64,000 nt of DNA from Paraburkholderia caffeinilytica (GCF_003368325.1 NZ_CP031467.1:2418001-2482000), one strand, 5' to 3'. Shown: positions 9,012 to 18,360, numbered from the stretch's first letter. A program made the numbers and translations. The notes: a model not told the origin generated them from the sequence alone.

Positions 9012-9042
9012 ACGATAGAATCGACGTTTACGTTATCGTCAA
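9012..9042 (-). promoter_or_regulatory. MerR-type promoter with LiuR-like operator
   Basis: TTTACGTTATCGTCAA (9027-9042) is palindromic at 12 of 16 positions with core ACG-N4-CGT, similar to reported LiuR sites. On the minus strand a -35 TTGACG (9042-9037) and -10 TATCGT (9017-9012) are separated by 19 bp, the stretched spacing typical of MerR-controlled promoters, with the palindrome covering the -35 end of the spacer. It may serve autoregulation and also control the divergent gene. Confidence 0.55.
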
Positions 9043-9163
9043 CTTGATCGAAACGCAACTACGGCGCAATTCGGCACCGGTATGTCCTGGCCGGGCCGCA
9101 ACCACGTTGTCCGGCATTGCATACCTCGCCATGCCGGACAGCCGACGGAGGAAGACAACCACA

Positions 9164-10234
9164 ATGAATGCACTCGAACATCAACTCGACTACCCGTTCA
9201 GCGACACCTTGCCCGAGGCGGGCCACACGATGGAAGTCGCGCCCGGCGTGTTCTGGCTGCGCATGCCGCTGCCGTTCGCACTCGACCACATCAATCTGTG
9301 GCTGCTACGCGATGAGATCGACGGTCAGCAAGGCTGGACGGTAGTCGACTGCGGCATTGCGTCGGACACGATCAAGGAGAACTGGGAGAAAGTGTTCGAC
9401 TCCGTGCTCGACGGCCTGCCGGTGTTGCGCGTGATCGTCACGCATTGTCATCCGGACCACATCGGTCTTGCACACTGGATTTGCAGCGGCGGCGACAGGA
9501 AGCGCTGGAATGTCCGCTTGTGGATGACGCTCGGCGAATACATGCAGGCCCGCGTGATGGCCGCCGGCGACGGTTCGAACGCGGGCGGCGAGGGCGCGGC
9601 GCGGCACTTCGCGCGCCATGGTCTGAGCGATGAGGCGTCGCTCGACAAGCTGCGCAATCGCACGAGCTACTACGCGAGCCTCGTGCCGGCGATTCCCGGA
9701 CAGTACCGCCGCCTGCGCGAAGCCGATGGCGTGAGGATCGGCGGCAAGACGTGGCGCGTGGTGACCGGCTTCGGCCATTCGCCGGAACACTGCGCGTTGC
9801 ATTGCGAAGAGACGGGCACGTTGATCTCAGGCGATATGGTGCTGCCGCGCATTTCGACCAACGTCTCGGTGTTCGACATGGAGCCGGAGAGCACGCCGCT
9901 CGCACTGTATCTGGACTCGCTCGCCCGCTACGAGACGATGCCGGAAGACACGCTCGTGTTGCCGTCGCATGGCAAGCCGTTTCATGGCGTGCGTACGCGT
10001 ATCAGGCAACTGCGCGAGCATCATGACGCGCGTCTCGCGGAGGTGCGCGAGGCCTGTGCGGAGAAGCCGCAGAGCGCCGCGGATATCGTGCCGCTGATGT
10101 TTAAACGCCAGCTCGACATCCATCAGATGACGTTCGCGATGGGCGAGGCGTTGGCGCACTTGCATCTGCTGTGGCTGACCGGCGAGTTGAAACGCACCCA
10201 GGACGCGGACGGGGTGATCCGGTTCTCGGCGTGA
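9164..10234 (+). CDS. Metallo-beta-lactamase-fold hydrolase
   Basis: A 356-residue MBL-fold protein. The metal motif is HxHxDH at 94-99 (His94, His96, Asp98, His99), with a further ligand Asp in LISGDMVLP near 222 and His in LPSHGKP near 268, arranged as in glyoxalase-II-like hydrolases. GGAGG lies 12 bp before the chosen ATG; an ATG at 9131 is possible. It is divergent from the LiuR-like gene and shares its operator, suggesting an acyl-CoA or thioester hydrolase role; this is inference from context. Confidence 0.87.
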   Translation: MNALEHQLDYPFSDTLPEAGHTMEVAPGVFWLRMPLPFALDHINLWLLRDEIDGQQGWTVVDCGIASDTIKENWEKVFDSVLDGLPVLRVIVTHCHPDHIGLAHWICSGGDRKRWNVRLWMTLGEYMQARVMAAGDGSNAGGEGAARHFARHGLSDEASLDKLRNRTSYYASLVPAIPGQYRRLREADGVRIGGKTWRVVTGFGHSPEHCALHCEETGTLISGDMVLPRISTNVSVFDMEPESTPLALYLDSLARYETMPEDTLVLPSHGKPFHGVRTRIRQLREHHDARLAEVREACAEKPQSAADIVPLMFKRQLDIHQMTFAMGEALAHLHLLWLTGELKRTQDADGVIRFSA

Positions 10235-10260
10235 TCGAGTCGACAGGTTGATGCGCCGAT

Positions 10261-10298
10261 AAAAAAGCCCGAATGCGAAAAGCAATCGGGCTTTTTTT
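10261..10298. terminator. Bidirectional rho-independent terminator
   Basis: AAAAAAGCCCGA and TCGGGCTTTTTTT flank a 13-bp loop between two convergent genes, the MBL hydrolase (+) and the peptide-binding protein (-). Both strands carry a T-run after the stem. Confidence 0.92.
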
Positions 10299-10317
10299 GA
10301 GCGGCGTGGCAGAAGCT

Positions 10318-11904
10318 TTACTGCACCGCTACCGTTCCAAAGTTCTGCCGTCCGAACGCGCTGACGTGATAGCCGCTCACGCTCGTACGCGTGATGGCCG
10401 TGGCGGTTGGGTAGCCCAACGGAATCCACAGCGCCTGATCGTGGATGATCTGCTGTGCCTGTTCATACGCCTTCGCGCGCTTGCCCTGATCGGGGGTCGC
10501 TTTGCCGTCGGCGATCAGCTTGTCCAGATCCTGATCGCAGAAGCGCGCGAAATTGATCCCCGACTTCACCGCGTTGCAACTGAAGAGCGGCGACAGATAG
10601 TTGTCCGGATCGCCGTTGTCGCCGGCCCAACCCATGAACAGCGTGTCATGCTGGCCTTGTTTGGCCTGCTTGATCAACTCGCCCCACTCGATCACCTTCA
10701 CATCCGCCTTCACGCCGATCTTCGCGAAATCGGCTTGCAGCAGTTCGGCGCCGGCCTTCGGATTCGGATTCAGCACGCTGCCGTTCGGACGCACCCAGAT
10801 CGTCGTTTCGAAGCCGTTTGGATAGCCCGCGTCCGCGAGCAGCTTCTTCGCCTTTGCCGGATCGTACGGCCATGCCTTGACGGCCTTGTCGTAGCTCCAT
10901 GTGTTCGGCGGGTACGGATTGACGGCCGCCGTGGCGGTGTTGTCGAAGATCGCCTTCAGATACGTGCTGCGGTCGAACGCCATGTTCAGGGCGGCGCGGA
11001 CCTTCTGGTTGTCGAGCGGCTTCTTCTGGGTATTCAGGGCGACGAACGCCGTCATGAACGCGGGCGTTTGCACGATGGCGAGCGACTTGTCGTCCTTCGC
11101 TTCGGCGAGATCCTGCGGCTTCGGCGACAGCGCGATCTGGCATTCGCCGGCCTTCACCTTTTGCGCGCGCACCGTGGCGTCCGGCGTGATCGCGTAGATC
11201 AGGCGGTCGATCTTCGGTTTCGCGCCCCAGTACGTCGGGTTCACGTCGTAGCGGATCACCGCGTCTTTGGTGTAGCTCTTCAATTCGAACGGACCCGTGC
11301 CGATCGGCTTCGAGTTCAGGTCGACCTGTTTGCCGGCCTTGAGCAACTGGTCGGCGTATTCAGCCGAATAGATCGAGGCGAAACCCATGGTCAGGATCGA
11401 CACGAAGGTCGCATCCGGCGCGTTCAGCTCGAACTTGACGGTGTTGTCGTCGACCTTGCCGATCGACTTGATGAGCTTCGGCAGGCCCATTGATTGTGCA
11501 TGCGGGAAGCCGCTCGCGCCCGCCACCTTGTGCCACGGATTGCTGTCGTTGAGCATGCGGTCGAACGTGAAGACGACGTCGTCGGCGTTCAACGCGCGGG
11601 TGGGCTTGAAGTAATCGGTGGTCTGGAATTGCACGTTCGGGCGCAGATGGAACGTGTAGGTGAGGCCGTCGGCGCTCACGTCCCACTTGTCGGCCAGCGC
11701 CGGCACGACTTTCTTCGCGGCCTCGTCGTACGAGACCAGCGAATTGAAGATCACATCGGCCGACGCATTGGTTGTCACGAGCGAATTGAACTGCACGACA
11801 TCGAAGCCGTCGGGGCTCGACTCGGTACAGACGGTCAGCGGTTTGGCGAGCACGAGCGCGGGCGCCGAGAGCAGTACGGCGGCTGCGAGCAGTTTGAAGC
11901 GCAT
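10318..11904 (-). CDS. dppA: DppA-type peptide ABC transporter binding protein
   Basis: A 528-residue periplasmic binding protein of family 5 (DppA/OppA). The ATG at 11904 has GGGAG at 5 bp and opens a signal peptide ending at about Ala19-Lys20. The mature protein begins with the DppA-like LTVCTESSPDGFDV and carries the family signature near residues 75-95. It binds di- or oligopeptides for an inner-membrane ABC transporter. No permease or ATPase gene adjoins it, so it must share a transporter encoded elsewhere or act as an additional binding protein. The symbol is by resemblance. Confidence 0.88.
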   Translation of the reverse strand: MRFKLLAAAVLLSAPALVLAKPLTVCTESSPDGFDVVQFNSLVTTNASADVIFNSLVSYDEAAKKVVPALADKWDVSADGLTYTFHLRPNVQFQTTDYFKPTRALNADDVVFTFDRMLNDSNPWHKVAGASGFPHAQSMGLPKLIKSIGKVDDNTVKFELNAPDATFVSILTMGFASIYSAEYADQLLKAGKQVDLNSKPIGTGPFELKSYTKDAVIRYDVNPTYWGAKPKIDRLIYAITPDATVRAQKVKAGECQIALSPKPQDLAEAKDDKSLAIVQTPAFMTAFVALNTQKKPLDNQKVRAALNMAFDRSTYLKAIFDNTATAAVNPYPPNTWSYDKAVKAWPYDPAKAKKLLADAGYPNGFETTIWVRPNGSVLNPNPKAGAELLQADFAKIGVKADVKVIEWGELIKQAKQGQHDTLFMGWAGDNGDPDNYLSPLFSCNAVKSGINFARFCDQDLDKLIADGKATPDQGKRAKAYEQAQQIIHDQALWIPLGYPTATAITRTSVSGYHVSAFGRQNFGTVAVQ

Positions 11905-12277
11905 AGGATCTCCCATAACAAGCGCAGTCAGGCAGTGCGTCTGGTTGTGTGGTTGTATTTCGTTGACGAAGGACGGAGAACTGATCACCCGATATCCGGG
12001 GGCAGCGTGACCGTCGTCTTTATTGTGATACGTTTCCGGCGCCGGCGCATGGTCTGGATGTTGCGCTATACGCGCGTCCTTGCACGTCCTCGCCTTCGCG
12101 AAAGCTTATCGAAGGGTGATTGTGGCGACAACAATTTAATCCGCATATCCATATGGACGGCGAGAGTCGGTGCGCGAATGCGTTGCCTGGGGGCGTCTCC
12201 AGGCGGCGTGCGGCCGTGACGCGGCTCATGCGAGCGCCACGCGGCGCTGCCCAGTGACCGACGCTCTGCGCCGGTGC
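11905..12277. other. Intergenic region upstream of dppA
   Basis: About 370 bp with no supported gene lies between the start of the dppA-like gene and the end of the BtuF-like gene, both on the minus strand. It should hold the dppA promoter. No terminator or clear operator could be picked out by eye. Confidence 0.4.
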
Positions 12278-13096
12278 TCATGGCGCGGCCGCGCGGCCGA
12301 GCAGATAAGCGACGCCGTCAATCGCGCGCGCGCCGTACCACGACACCAGTTCGCCATCGATCAACTCGATTCGCTTGCCGGCCAGACGCGGATCGCCCTT
12401 CAACGCCTCGCAATGCGCTTGTGTAAAGCGATACGGTTCGCTGGAGAGCAGTATGCGATCGACCTCGGCCAGCCACGGCGCGTGGCCAAAATCGAGCACG
12501 GGATAACGCGCTGCGCCGGCCGCTCCACCCTCCACGTCCGGTAGCGTCTGCCAGTTCACGAGCCTCAGCATCGCGGCGATATAGGTGTCGCGCGCCACCG
12601 TCATCCATGGTTCGCGCCAGATCAGATACAGCACGTTTTGCCTGGGCAACATCTGCGCCGCGGCCTCGTGCAGACGCGTTTCGAGCGCTTCGCTCAAGCG
12701 CTGCGCTTCTTGCGCGCGGTCGAAGATCGCGCCCAGCAACGCGTACAGCGAGAGATTGTCCTGCGGTGTCTGCGGATGGGTGACGACGATATGCGGCACG
12801 AACGCACGCAATCGATCGACGGTATCGCGCTCGTTTTCGTCGATATTGACGATCACGTGGCTGGGCCGCAAAGCACGAATCGCATCGATATTCACGGCCT
12901 TGGTGCCGCCGACCTTGCGCACCTGCCGCACCTTGTCGTGGGGATGCACGCAGAAACCGGTGCGTCCGACGATCTGCCGGTCGAGCCCCAGAGCGAACAG
13001 CAATTCGGTGATGCTCGGCACCAGTGAGACGATGCGCGCATGGGCGCCCGCTATTTCGTGCGCGACGCCGGCTGCATCGACCGCACGAGGCTGCAT
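12278..13096 (-). CDS. BtuF-like cobalamin/metal-chelate binding-fold protein
   Basis: A 272-residue protein with the helical-backbone metal-receptor fold (periplasmic-binding family of BtuF and FhuD). The hallmark RIVSLVPSITELLFALG begins near residue 21. No signal peptide or lipobox is seen: the N-terminus is MQPRAVDAAG. It follows the SDR gene by 3 bp in what appears to be the argS-dsbA operon, with no BtuC or BtuD nearby. It may be cytoplasmic or depend on an unrecognised export signal. The ligand is unknown. Confidence 0.8.
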   Translation of the reverse strand: MQPRAVDAAGVAHEIAGAHARIVSLVPSITELLFALGLDRQIVGRTGFCVHPHDKVRQVRKVGGTKAVNIDAIRALRPSHVIVNIDENERDTVDRLRAFVPHIVVTHPQTPQDNLSLYALLGAIFDRAQEAQRLSEALETRLHEAAAQMLPRQNVLYLIWREPWMTVARDTYIAAMLRLVNWQTLPDVEGGAAGAARYPVLDFGHAPWLAEVDRILLSSEPYRFTQAHCEALKGDPRLAGKRIELIDGELVSWYGARAIDGVAYLLGRAAAP

Positions 13097-13099
13097 GAC

Positions 13100-13873
13100 T
13101 TACTCGGTGGCGGCGCGCGGTTTGCGCGGCGCGCGTTCGAAGGCGCGGTCGTAGAGCCAGCGCGGCAGCACGTGCAGCAGCATCGCCACGATGCGCATCT
13201 GCCATGGGAACACGGCAAACGCGGTTTGACGCTCGACGGCCCCGGCGACCTTCACCGCGAAACGGTCGGCGTCCATCAGGAACGGCATGGTGTACGGGTT
13301 GTGCTCGGTCATCGGCGTGCGGATATAGCCGGGGGCGATCGTGACGACGCCGACGCCGAATGGCCGCATCTCGACGCGCAACGCTTCCAGATACTTGAGC
13401 GCCGCCGACTTCGACGCGCTGTACGCGCCCGACCCCGGCAAGCCGCGCACGCTGGCGACGCTGGCGATCCCGACCAGCGTGCCTTTCCTGGCCGCGACCA
13501 TCGCGGCGGCGAACGGCTCGAAGGTGGCGACCATGCCGAAGTAGTTGATATCCATCACTTCGCGGAACGTGCGCAAATCGCCGTGCCCGGTGACCGCGCC
13601 GCGGCTGATGCCGGCATTGGCGATCACGACATCCGGCAAACCGTGCTGCGCGATGAACTGCGCGGCCGCTTCGGCGAGCGCCTCGGCGTCGCGGACGTCG
13701 ACGGAGTACGTGGAGATGGAATTCTGTGGATGGGACTGCTGGAAGGCGGCAAGCGCGTCGCCGCGGCGGGCAACCAGGCCAAGAATCGCGCCACGCCGCG
13801 CATATTCGGCGGCGAGCGCGAGGCCAATGCCACTCGATGCGCCGGTAATGAAAACCTTCAGGGGTGAACTCAT
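13100..13873 (-). CDS. Short-chain dehydrogenase/reductase
   Basis: A 257-residue SDR. GASSGIG lies at 11-17, NAG at 86-88, catalytic Ser at about 138-141 and YSASK with Tyr151 and Lys155. After residue 215 a hydrophobic and basic tail suggests membrane association, as in several SDRs acting on lipid substrates. It lies 15 bp after dsbA and 3 bp before the BtuF-like gene, so these are probably cotranscribed. The substrate is unknown. Confidence 0.87.
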   Translation of the reverse strand: MSSPLKVFITGASSGIGLALAAEYARRGAILGLVARRGDALAAFQQSHPQNSISTYSVDVRDAEALAEAAAQFIAQHGLPDVVIANAGISRGAVTGHGDLRTFREVMDINYFGMVATFEPFAAAMVAARKGTLVGIASVASVRGLPGSGAYSASKSAALKYLEALRVEMRPFGVGVVTIAPGYIRTPMTEHNPYTMPFLMDADRFAVKVAGAVERQTAFAVFPWQMRIVAMLLHVLPRWLYDRAFERAPRKPRAATE

Positions 13874-13888
13874 TCCGGCGCCTCGGCT

Positions 13889-14527
13889 TTACATCTTCTT
13901 GGCGCGGACCTGCTGCACCAGATAGTCGAGTACCTGGATCGTACCCGGCAGGCTGTTGGTCGCGGCCGGCCCGGTTTCATACTTGCCTTGCACGGCGAGC
14001 GTCGGCACGCCGTCGATCTTGTAGTCTTCCATCAGCTTCTTGTCTTTCTGCAGCGCGCTTTGCGTCGAGAACGAGTTGTACGCGTCCATGTACTTCTTCG
14101 GATCGACGCCGTTCTTCGCGAGGAACTTGGCCTGGTCTTCCGGCGTCAGCAAGTAGTTCTTGTTGACGTGGATTTCGTTGAAGACCTTCGGCGTGAGTTG
14201 CGAGGCGAGGCCGAGCGCGTCGAGCGCGTGGAACATCTTGGAGTGCGGGACGAAGTCGTCGCGGAAGGCGACCGGCACGCGCTTGAACACCACGTCCGGA
14301 CCTTGCTTCTTCACCCACGCTTCGAGGTACGGGTTGAATTCGTTGCAGTGCGGGCAGCCGTACCAGAAGAATTCGGTCACTTCGATCTTGCCGGCCGGCA
14401 CGTCCGTAGGTTGCGGCGTGGACAGCACGGTGAAGTCCTTGCCGGAAACCGGCGCGGCCGGCGATGCATGCGCCGTGGCGGCAACCAGGCCCAGCGAGAG
14501 GAACAGAATGCTCAGCAGTTTTTTCAT
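13889..14527 (-). CDS. dsbA: Thiol:disulfide interchange protein DsbA
   Basis: A 212-residue periplasmic oxidoreductase. The ATG at 14527 starts a signal peptide MKKLLSILFLSLG cleaved at about Ala21. The active site is CPHC (Cys58-Cys61) and the cis-proline loop is GVPTL near residue 173. It introduces disulfide bonds into exported proteins and is reoxidised by DsbB. The position downstream of argS and the SPOR gene matches the order seen in Burkholderia. Confidence 0.96.
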   Translation of the reverse strand: MKKLLSILFLSLGLVAATAHASPAAPVSGKDFTVLSTPQPTDVPAGKIEVTEFFWYGCPHCNEFNPYLEAWVKKQGPDVVFKRVPVAFRDDFVPHSKMFHALDALGLASQLTPKVFNEIHVNKNYLLTPEDQAKFLAKNGVDPKKYMDAYNSFSTQSALQKDKKLMEDYKIDGVPTLAVQGKYETGPAATNSLPGTIQVLDYLVQQVRAKKM

Positions 14528-14724
14528 GTTGTGTTGACCCAAGTAGGCGGTAAAGCGGTGGCGCCACGCAAATGCCCGTCACCGGTTTTAATGTCGGCGT
14601 TGGACGCTCTAGTCGTCCATTGTGCTTGTCGGTTGTGCCTGTCGATTGTGCTTGTGACCCGCGCCGCACACCGATAGTTCGGCGGCGGCGCGTTCCGGCA
14701 CATCACCGTTTGTTTATTGTTTGC

Positions 14725-15525
14725 TTATTGCTTCGTAAAGCGGATCACGGCTGTATCCACACCCGCGTCTGACAGACGCTGACGGCTCGAATTCATGTCC
14801 TCGAACTTCGAGAACGGACCAATCCGCACACGGTAGTACGTCACGCCGCCCGCATCGCGTTGCGTGACTTTCGATTCGAAGCCCTGGAAGGCGAGGCGCG
14901 CACGCTGCTGCTCGGCGTCGGCCGAGGTCTTGTAGGCGCCCACTTGCAGGAAGTAGCCGGTGTTCGCGTCAGCCGCTGCCGGGGCCGGGCCCGAACCCGG
15001 CTTGGCGTTGGCGGCCGTGGCGGGCGCCGTGCTCTTCGGCGCCGAGCCTGCCGCGGTGGCGGCCGGCGCGCTGGCGCCTTGGGGCTTCTTCACCGGCGCG
15101 GCGGCCGTGCCGTTGCCGTTATCCTGCGCCGGCTTCGGTGCGATTGCCGTGCCGTTCGCATTGCCGTTCGACGGCGGCACTTCGACGATCTGCGGCTCTT
15201 CCAGCATGCCCGACTGCGTTTGCGCGTTGGTCTGGCCCGGCGCGGTGTTCGGCGGCGCCGGTTGCGCCGCTTGCGGCACGGGCTGGCCCGGCGTCTTGCC
15301 TTGCAGCGGACGGTTCGGGTCGTATTGCTGCGCCTGGCTCGCGCCGGTGTCGGGCGCCGCGGGCGGCGCGACCTTCGAGACGAACGGAGTAGGCGCACGG
15401 GTGATATACAGCGCCACCACTACCGCGATCGCGAGACCGACGATCAGGCCCAGCACGATGCCGAGAAAAGTGCCCCCGGTTTGTTTCGATTGCGATTGCT
15501 TTGTTGTGCGGCGTGGTTTTGCCAT
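14725..15525 (-). CDS. SPOR-domain (FtsN-like) membrane protein
   Basis: A 266-residue bitopic inner-membrane protein. A basic cytoplasmic start (about residues 1-18) is followed by one transmembrane helix (GIVLGLIVGLAIAVVVALYI, about 20-41), a long Pro/Ala/Gln-rich periplasmic linker and a C-terminal SPOR domain (about 190-264) that binds septal peptidoglycan. This is the FtsN architecture, though the FtsN essential helices cannot be confirmed by eye. It lies 79 bp after argS and upstream of dsbA. ATG 15543 is an alternative start six residues upstream. Confidence 0.88.
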   Translation of the reverse strand: MAKPRRTTKQSQSKQTGGTFLGIVLGLIVGLAIAVVVALYITRAPTPFVSKVAPPAAPDTGASQAQQYDPNRPLQGKTPGQPVPQAAQPAPPNTAPGQTNAQTQSGMLEEPQIVEVPPSNGNANGTAIAPKPAQDNGNGTAAAPVKKPQGASAPAATAAGSAPKSTAPATAANAKPGSGPAPAAADANTGYFLQVGAYKTSADAEQQRARLAFQGFESKVTQRDAGGVTYYRVRIGPFSKFEDMNSSRQRLSDAGVDTAVIRFTKQ

Positions 15526-15604
15526 CGTATGAATCACCTGCAAAAAGAATCCTGGAACGGCCGTCGATTATAACGACGGCCGCATGCATGTTGCGCCGGA
15601 GGAC

Positions 15605-17395
15605 TTACATCTTGACGGGAGCGGAGACGCCGATCGTCGCGAGACCGTTGGCCAGCACCTGACGCGTGGCCGCAAGCAGCGCGACGCGCGCATTGCGTTC
15701 GGCAGCGTCGTCGACCAGCACGCGTTCGGCTTTGTCATTGTAGAACGAGTGGAATTCCCCGGCGAGGTCGCGCAGATAGAACGCGACCGCGTGCGGCGCG
15801 AGTTCGTCGGCGGCGTGTTGCAGCATGTCCGGGAACTCGGCGAGCTTGTTCAGCAGGGCCATGGCGCGTTCGCTGGTGAGCGGCGACACGTCCACGGTGT
15901 TCAGCGTGCTTTCGTCCGTGCTGTAGCGCGCCTTGCACTCCGCGATGACCGAGCAGATCCGCGCATGCGCATACTGCACGTAGTGCACCGGATTTTCGTC
16001 GTTCTGTTTCAGCGCCAGGTCGATGTCGAACACGAATTCCGTATCCGCCTTGCGCGAAATCAGGAAGAAGCGCACGGCGTCGCGGCCGCGGCGAATCGTC
16101 TCTTCGTCGATCAGATCGACGGCGGCTTCCGAGCCCGGCGTGGCGCCGCCCGACCATTCGATCAGGTCGCGCACGGTCACGTAGCTGCCGGCGCGCTTGG
16201 AGATTTTCACCTCTTCACCGTTGCGCATGACCGTGACCATCTTGTGCAGGATGTAGTCGGGATAGCCCTTCGGAATGCCGATGCCGAGACCTTGCAGGCC
16301 GGCGCGCACGCGCGCGATCGTGCCGTGGTGGTCCGAACCCTGAATGTTGATGACCTTGGTGAAACCGCGTTCCCACTTGGCGACGTGATAGGCGACGTCC
16401 GGCACGAAGTACGTGTAGGTGCCGTCGGTCTTGCGCATGACGCGGTCTTTGTCGTCGCCGTCGTCGGTGGTGCGCAGCCACAGCGCGCCTTCCTGCTCGT
16501 AGGTCTTGCCGGCGGCGATCAGCGCCTCGACGGTCTTCTCGACCCGGCCTTCCGTGTACAGCGACGACTCCAGATAGTACTGGTCGAACTTCACGCCGAA
16601 GGCCTGCAAGTCCATGTCCTGCTCGCGGCGCAGATACGCGACCGCGAAGCGGCGGATCGCATCGAGGTCCTCAACGTCGGCAGCGCCCGTGACGGGCTCG
16701 CCGTCGCTCGCGGCCACGGTGGCGCCGTTCAGATAGTCCTGCGCGATCTCGGCGATGTATTCGCCGTTGTAGGCCGAAGCCGGCCAGCCTTCGTCGCCGG
16801 GGGCGAGGCCGCGGGCGCGCGCCTGGGTCGACAGGGCGAGCGTGTGGATCTGCACGCCGGCGTCGTTGTAGTAGAACTCGCGGTGCACGTCATAGCCTTG
16901 CGAGGCCAGTACGTTCGAGAGCGCATCGCCGAGCGCGGCCTGGCGGCCGTGGCCGACGTGCAGCGGGCCGGTGGGGTTGGCCGAGACGAATTCGATCAGC
17001 ACATGCTTGCCGGCGTCGCGCTGCGAACGGCCGAAGGCATCCTTTTCAGCGAACACGGCGGCGATCACGGCCTGCTTGGCGGCGGCCGCGAGGCGCAGGT
17101 TGATGAAGCCGGGGCCGGCCACCTCGGCGGCATCCACGAGACCCAGGGCTCGCGGCTGCGCGAGCAGCGCGTCGACGATCTGCTGCGCCAGCTGGCGCGG
17201 GTTGGCGCGCAGCGGCTTGGCGAGTTGCATCGCCACGTTGCAGGCGACGTCGCCGTGCGCGGCGACCTTGGGGCGCTCCAGCGTGATCGTGGGCGAGACG
17301 AAGGCGGCTTCGCTCGCGCCCTGGGTGGCGTCGGCAACCTGCTTCACCGTGTCGGCGAGCAGTGTTTCGAGAGTCTGTTTGTGTGCAGGCAGCAT
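15605..17395 (-). CDS. argS: Arginyl-tRNA synthetase
   Basis: A 596-residue class I aminoacyl-tRNA synthetase. The HIGH motif appears as HVGH (146-149) after the conserved [10 protein letters not shown], and a KMSK-like KISKRAG lies near 398-404. The N-terminal Arg-tRNA synthetase additional domain (about 5-100) and the C-terminal DALR anticodon-binding domain complete the family length. It charges tRNA-Arg. It appears to be the first gene of the minus-strand operon running to the BtuF-like gene. Confidence 0.98.
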   Translation of the reverse strand: MLPAHKQTLETLLADTVKQVADATQGASEAAFVSPTITLERPKVAAHGDVACNVAMQLAKPLRANPRQLAQQIVDALLAQPRALGLVDAAEVAGPGFINLRLAAAAKQAVIAAVFAEKDAFGRSQRDAGKHVLIEFVSANPTGPLHVGHGRQAALGDALSNVLASQGYDVHREFYYNDAGVQIHTLALSTQARARGLAPGDEGWPASAYNGEYIAEIAQDYLNGATVAASDGEPVTGAADVEDLDAIRRFAVAYLRREQDMDLQAFGVKFDQYYLESSLYTEGRVEKTVEALIAAGKTYEQEGALWLRTTDDGDDKDRVMRKTDGTYTYFVPDVAYHVAKWERGFTKVINIQGSDHHGTIARVRAGLQGLGIGIPKGYPDYILHKMVTVMRNGEEVKISKRAGSYVTVRDLIEWSGGATPGSEAAVDLIDEETIRRGRDAVRFFLISRKADTEFVFDIDLALKQNDENPVHYVQYAHARICSVIAECKARYSTDESTLNTVDVSPLTSERAMALLNKLAEFPDMLQHAADELAPHAVAFYLRDLAGEFHSFYNDKAERVLVDDAAERNARVALLAATRQVLANGLATIGVSAPVKM

Positions 17396-17539
17396 GCTTG
17401 TTGCGAGTCCAGTGAGGCAATCCGGTGATGCGGAAGAGGTGCCGGCCGCGCGGCTGGCGCGGCCGATGTGTCAGAAGCGTGGAAAGCGGCGCTTCGCCGC
17501 GCGCGGCGCCTGGCGCGCGCTTTTCCGTCCAGACGGATT

Positions 17540-17553
17540 TTAGCAGGTGCTAA
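17540..17553. promoter_or_regulatory. Small dyad in the argS/DUF1840 divergent region
   Basis: TTAGCA-GG-TGCTAA is a symmetric element in the 287-bp region between the divergent argS and DUF1840 genes, in the only AT-rich patch there. A minus-strand TTGAAC and TAAAAT flank it but are only 14 bp apart, so the promoter reading is weak. Confidence 0.3.
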
Positions 17554-17682
17554 TATGTTCAATGAGATGCCCAACAAGGGCCGTGGCCGCCGTGCCTGAT
17601 CGGCGAGCCAACGTAACGCGCGCTGGCGGTCGTCGTCGAGCCGTCCGCGCGTCAATCCAACATAACGAAAAAGGGAACAGTC

Positions 17683-18009
17683 ATGCTGATTACTTTCAAA
17701 TGCCGAGCCTGCCCGGACGTGGTGATGCTGGAGAATCTCGCCCAGTACCTGGTCGGTATCGTCGGCAAACGCCTTGGTGAACGGGGTGTCATTGCACATG
17801 ACGAACTGGGCCTGGCAATCGAGAAGCTCGAAGCCGCAATCACGTTCGACAAGCAGGAGCGCGCCGAGCACGACGGCCACTTCCACGAGAACGAAGAAGG
17901 CCATGAGCATCATGAGATTCCACCGGGTCTCGCGCAGCGCGCCTATCCTTTCCTCGACATGCTGCGTGCCGCCCAGAAGGAAAACACGGATATCATTTGG
18001 GGCATTTGA
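17683..18009 (+). CDS. DUF1840 domain-containing protein
   Basis: A 108-residue cytoplasmic protein of the DUF1840 family, common in beta-proteobacteria and of unknown function. It carries CRAC near the N-terminus (Cys7, Cys10) and a His/Glu-rich stretch at about 60-79 with six histidines, suggestive of metal binding. AAAGGGAAC precedes the ATG. It is divergent from argS and ends before a strong hairpin at 18081. Confidence 0.85.
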   Translation: MLITFKCRACPDVVMLENLAQYLVGIVGKRLGERGVIAHDELGLAIEKLEAAITFDKQERAEHDGHFHENEEGHEHHEIPPGLAQRAYPFLDMLRAAQKENTDIIWGI

Positions 18010-18080
18010 CACTGGACCATGTCGCCGGCGCCAGTCAGTGTTGAAGCTGCGCCCGCTGTGACACGAACCATGACGCACCA

Positions 18081-18115
18081 ATGGAAAGAGCCCGCTAGAA
18101 GCGGGCTCTTTCCAT
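18081..18115. terminator. Strong bidirectional hairpin terminator
   Basis: A perfect 15-bp stem (18081-18095 with 18101-18115) and the loop TAGAA lie between the convergent DUF1840 gene and the small secreted protein. There is no long T-run, but the internal CTCTTTCC side and convergent position fit a shared terminator. Confidence 0.8.
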
Positions 18116-18150
18116 TTCAAAGGCCAAACCTGCGGCCTCGCCGCACCAGC

Positions 18151-18360
18151 TTACTGGCTGGCGGCGTCCGCCGGGGCGGCCATCGGTGCCGACGCACCCT
18201 TCTTTGCTTTTTGCTTCTTGGGTTTCTTGACGTGTTTCACGGTGGGCGGCGAATACGAACTGACCGCGCTGGAGCCGGCCGGAGCGGCGGGCTGGGCCAG
18301 CGCCGCCGAGGCGCCTGCGGCGAGCGAAACAGCAGTCAATAACAGCGTCAGCTTCTTCAT
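18151..18360 (-). CDS. Small secreted lysine-rich protein
   Basis: A 69-residue protein with a clear signal peptide (MKKLTLLLTAVSLAAGASAALA, cleaved at about residue 22) and a short mature part rich in Pro, Ala and Lys, including a basic cluster around residues 42-54. GGAGAG precedes the ATG by 6 bp. No domain is recognised. A periplasmic or surface location is expected; the function is unknown. Confidence 0.7.
   Translation of the reverse strand: MKKLTLLLTAVSLAAGASAALAQPAAPAGSSAVSSYSPPTVKHVKKPKKQKAKKGASAPMAAPADAASQ

Noticed and set aside
15584..17428. Plus-strand frame of over 600 codons opposite argS
   Set aside because: Antisense shadow of argS without recognisable motifs.
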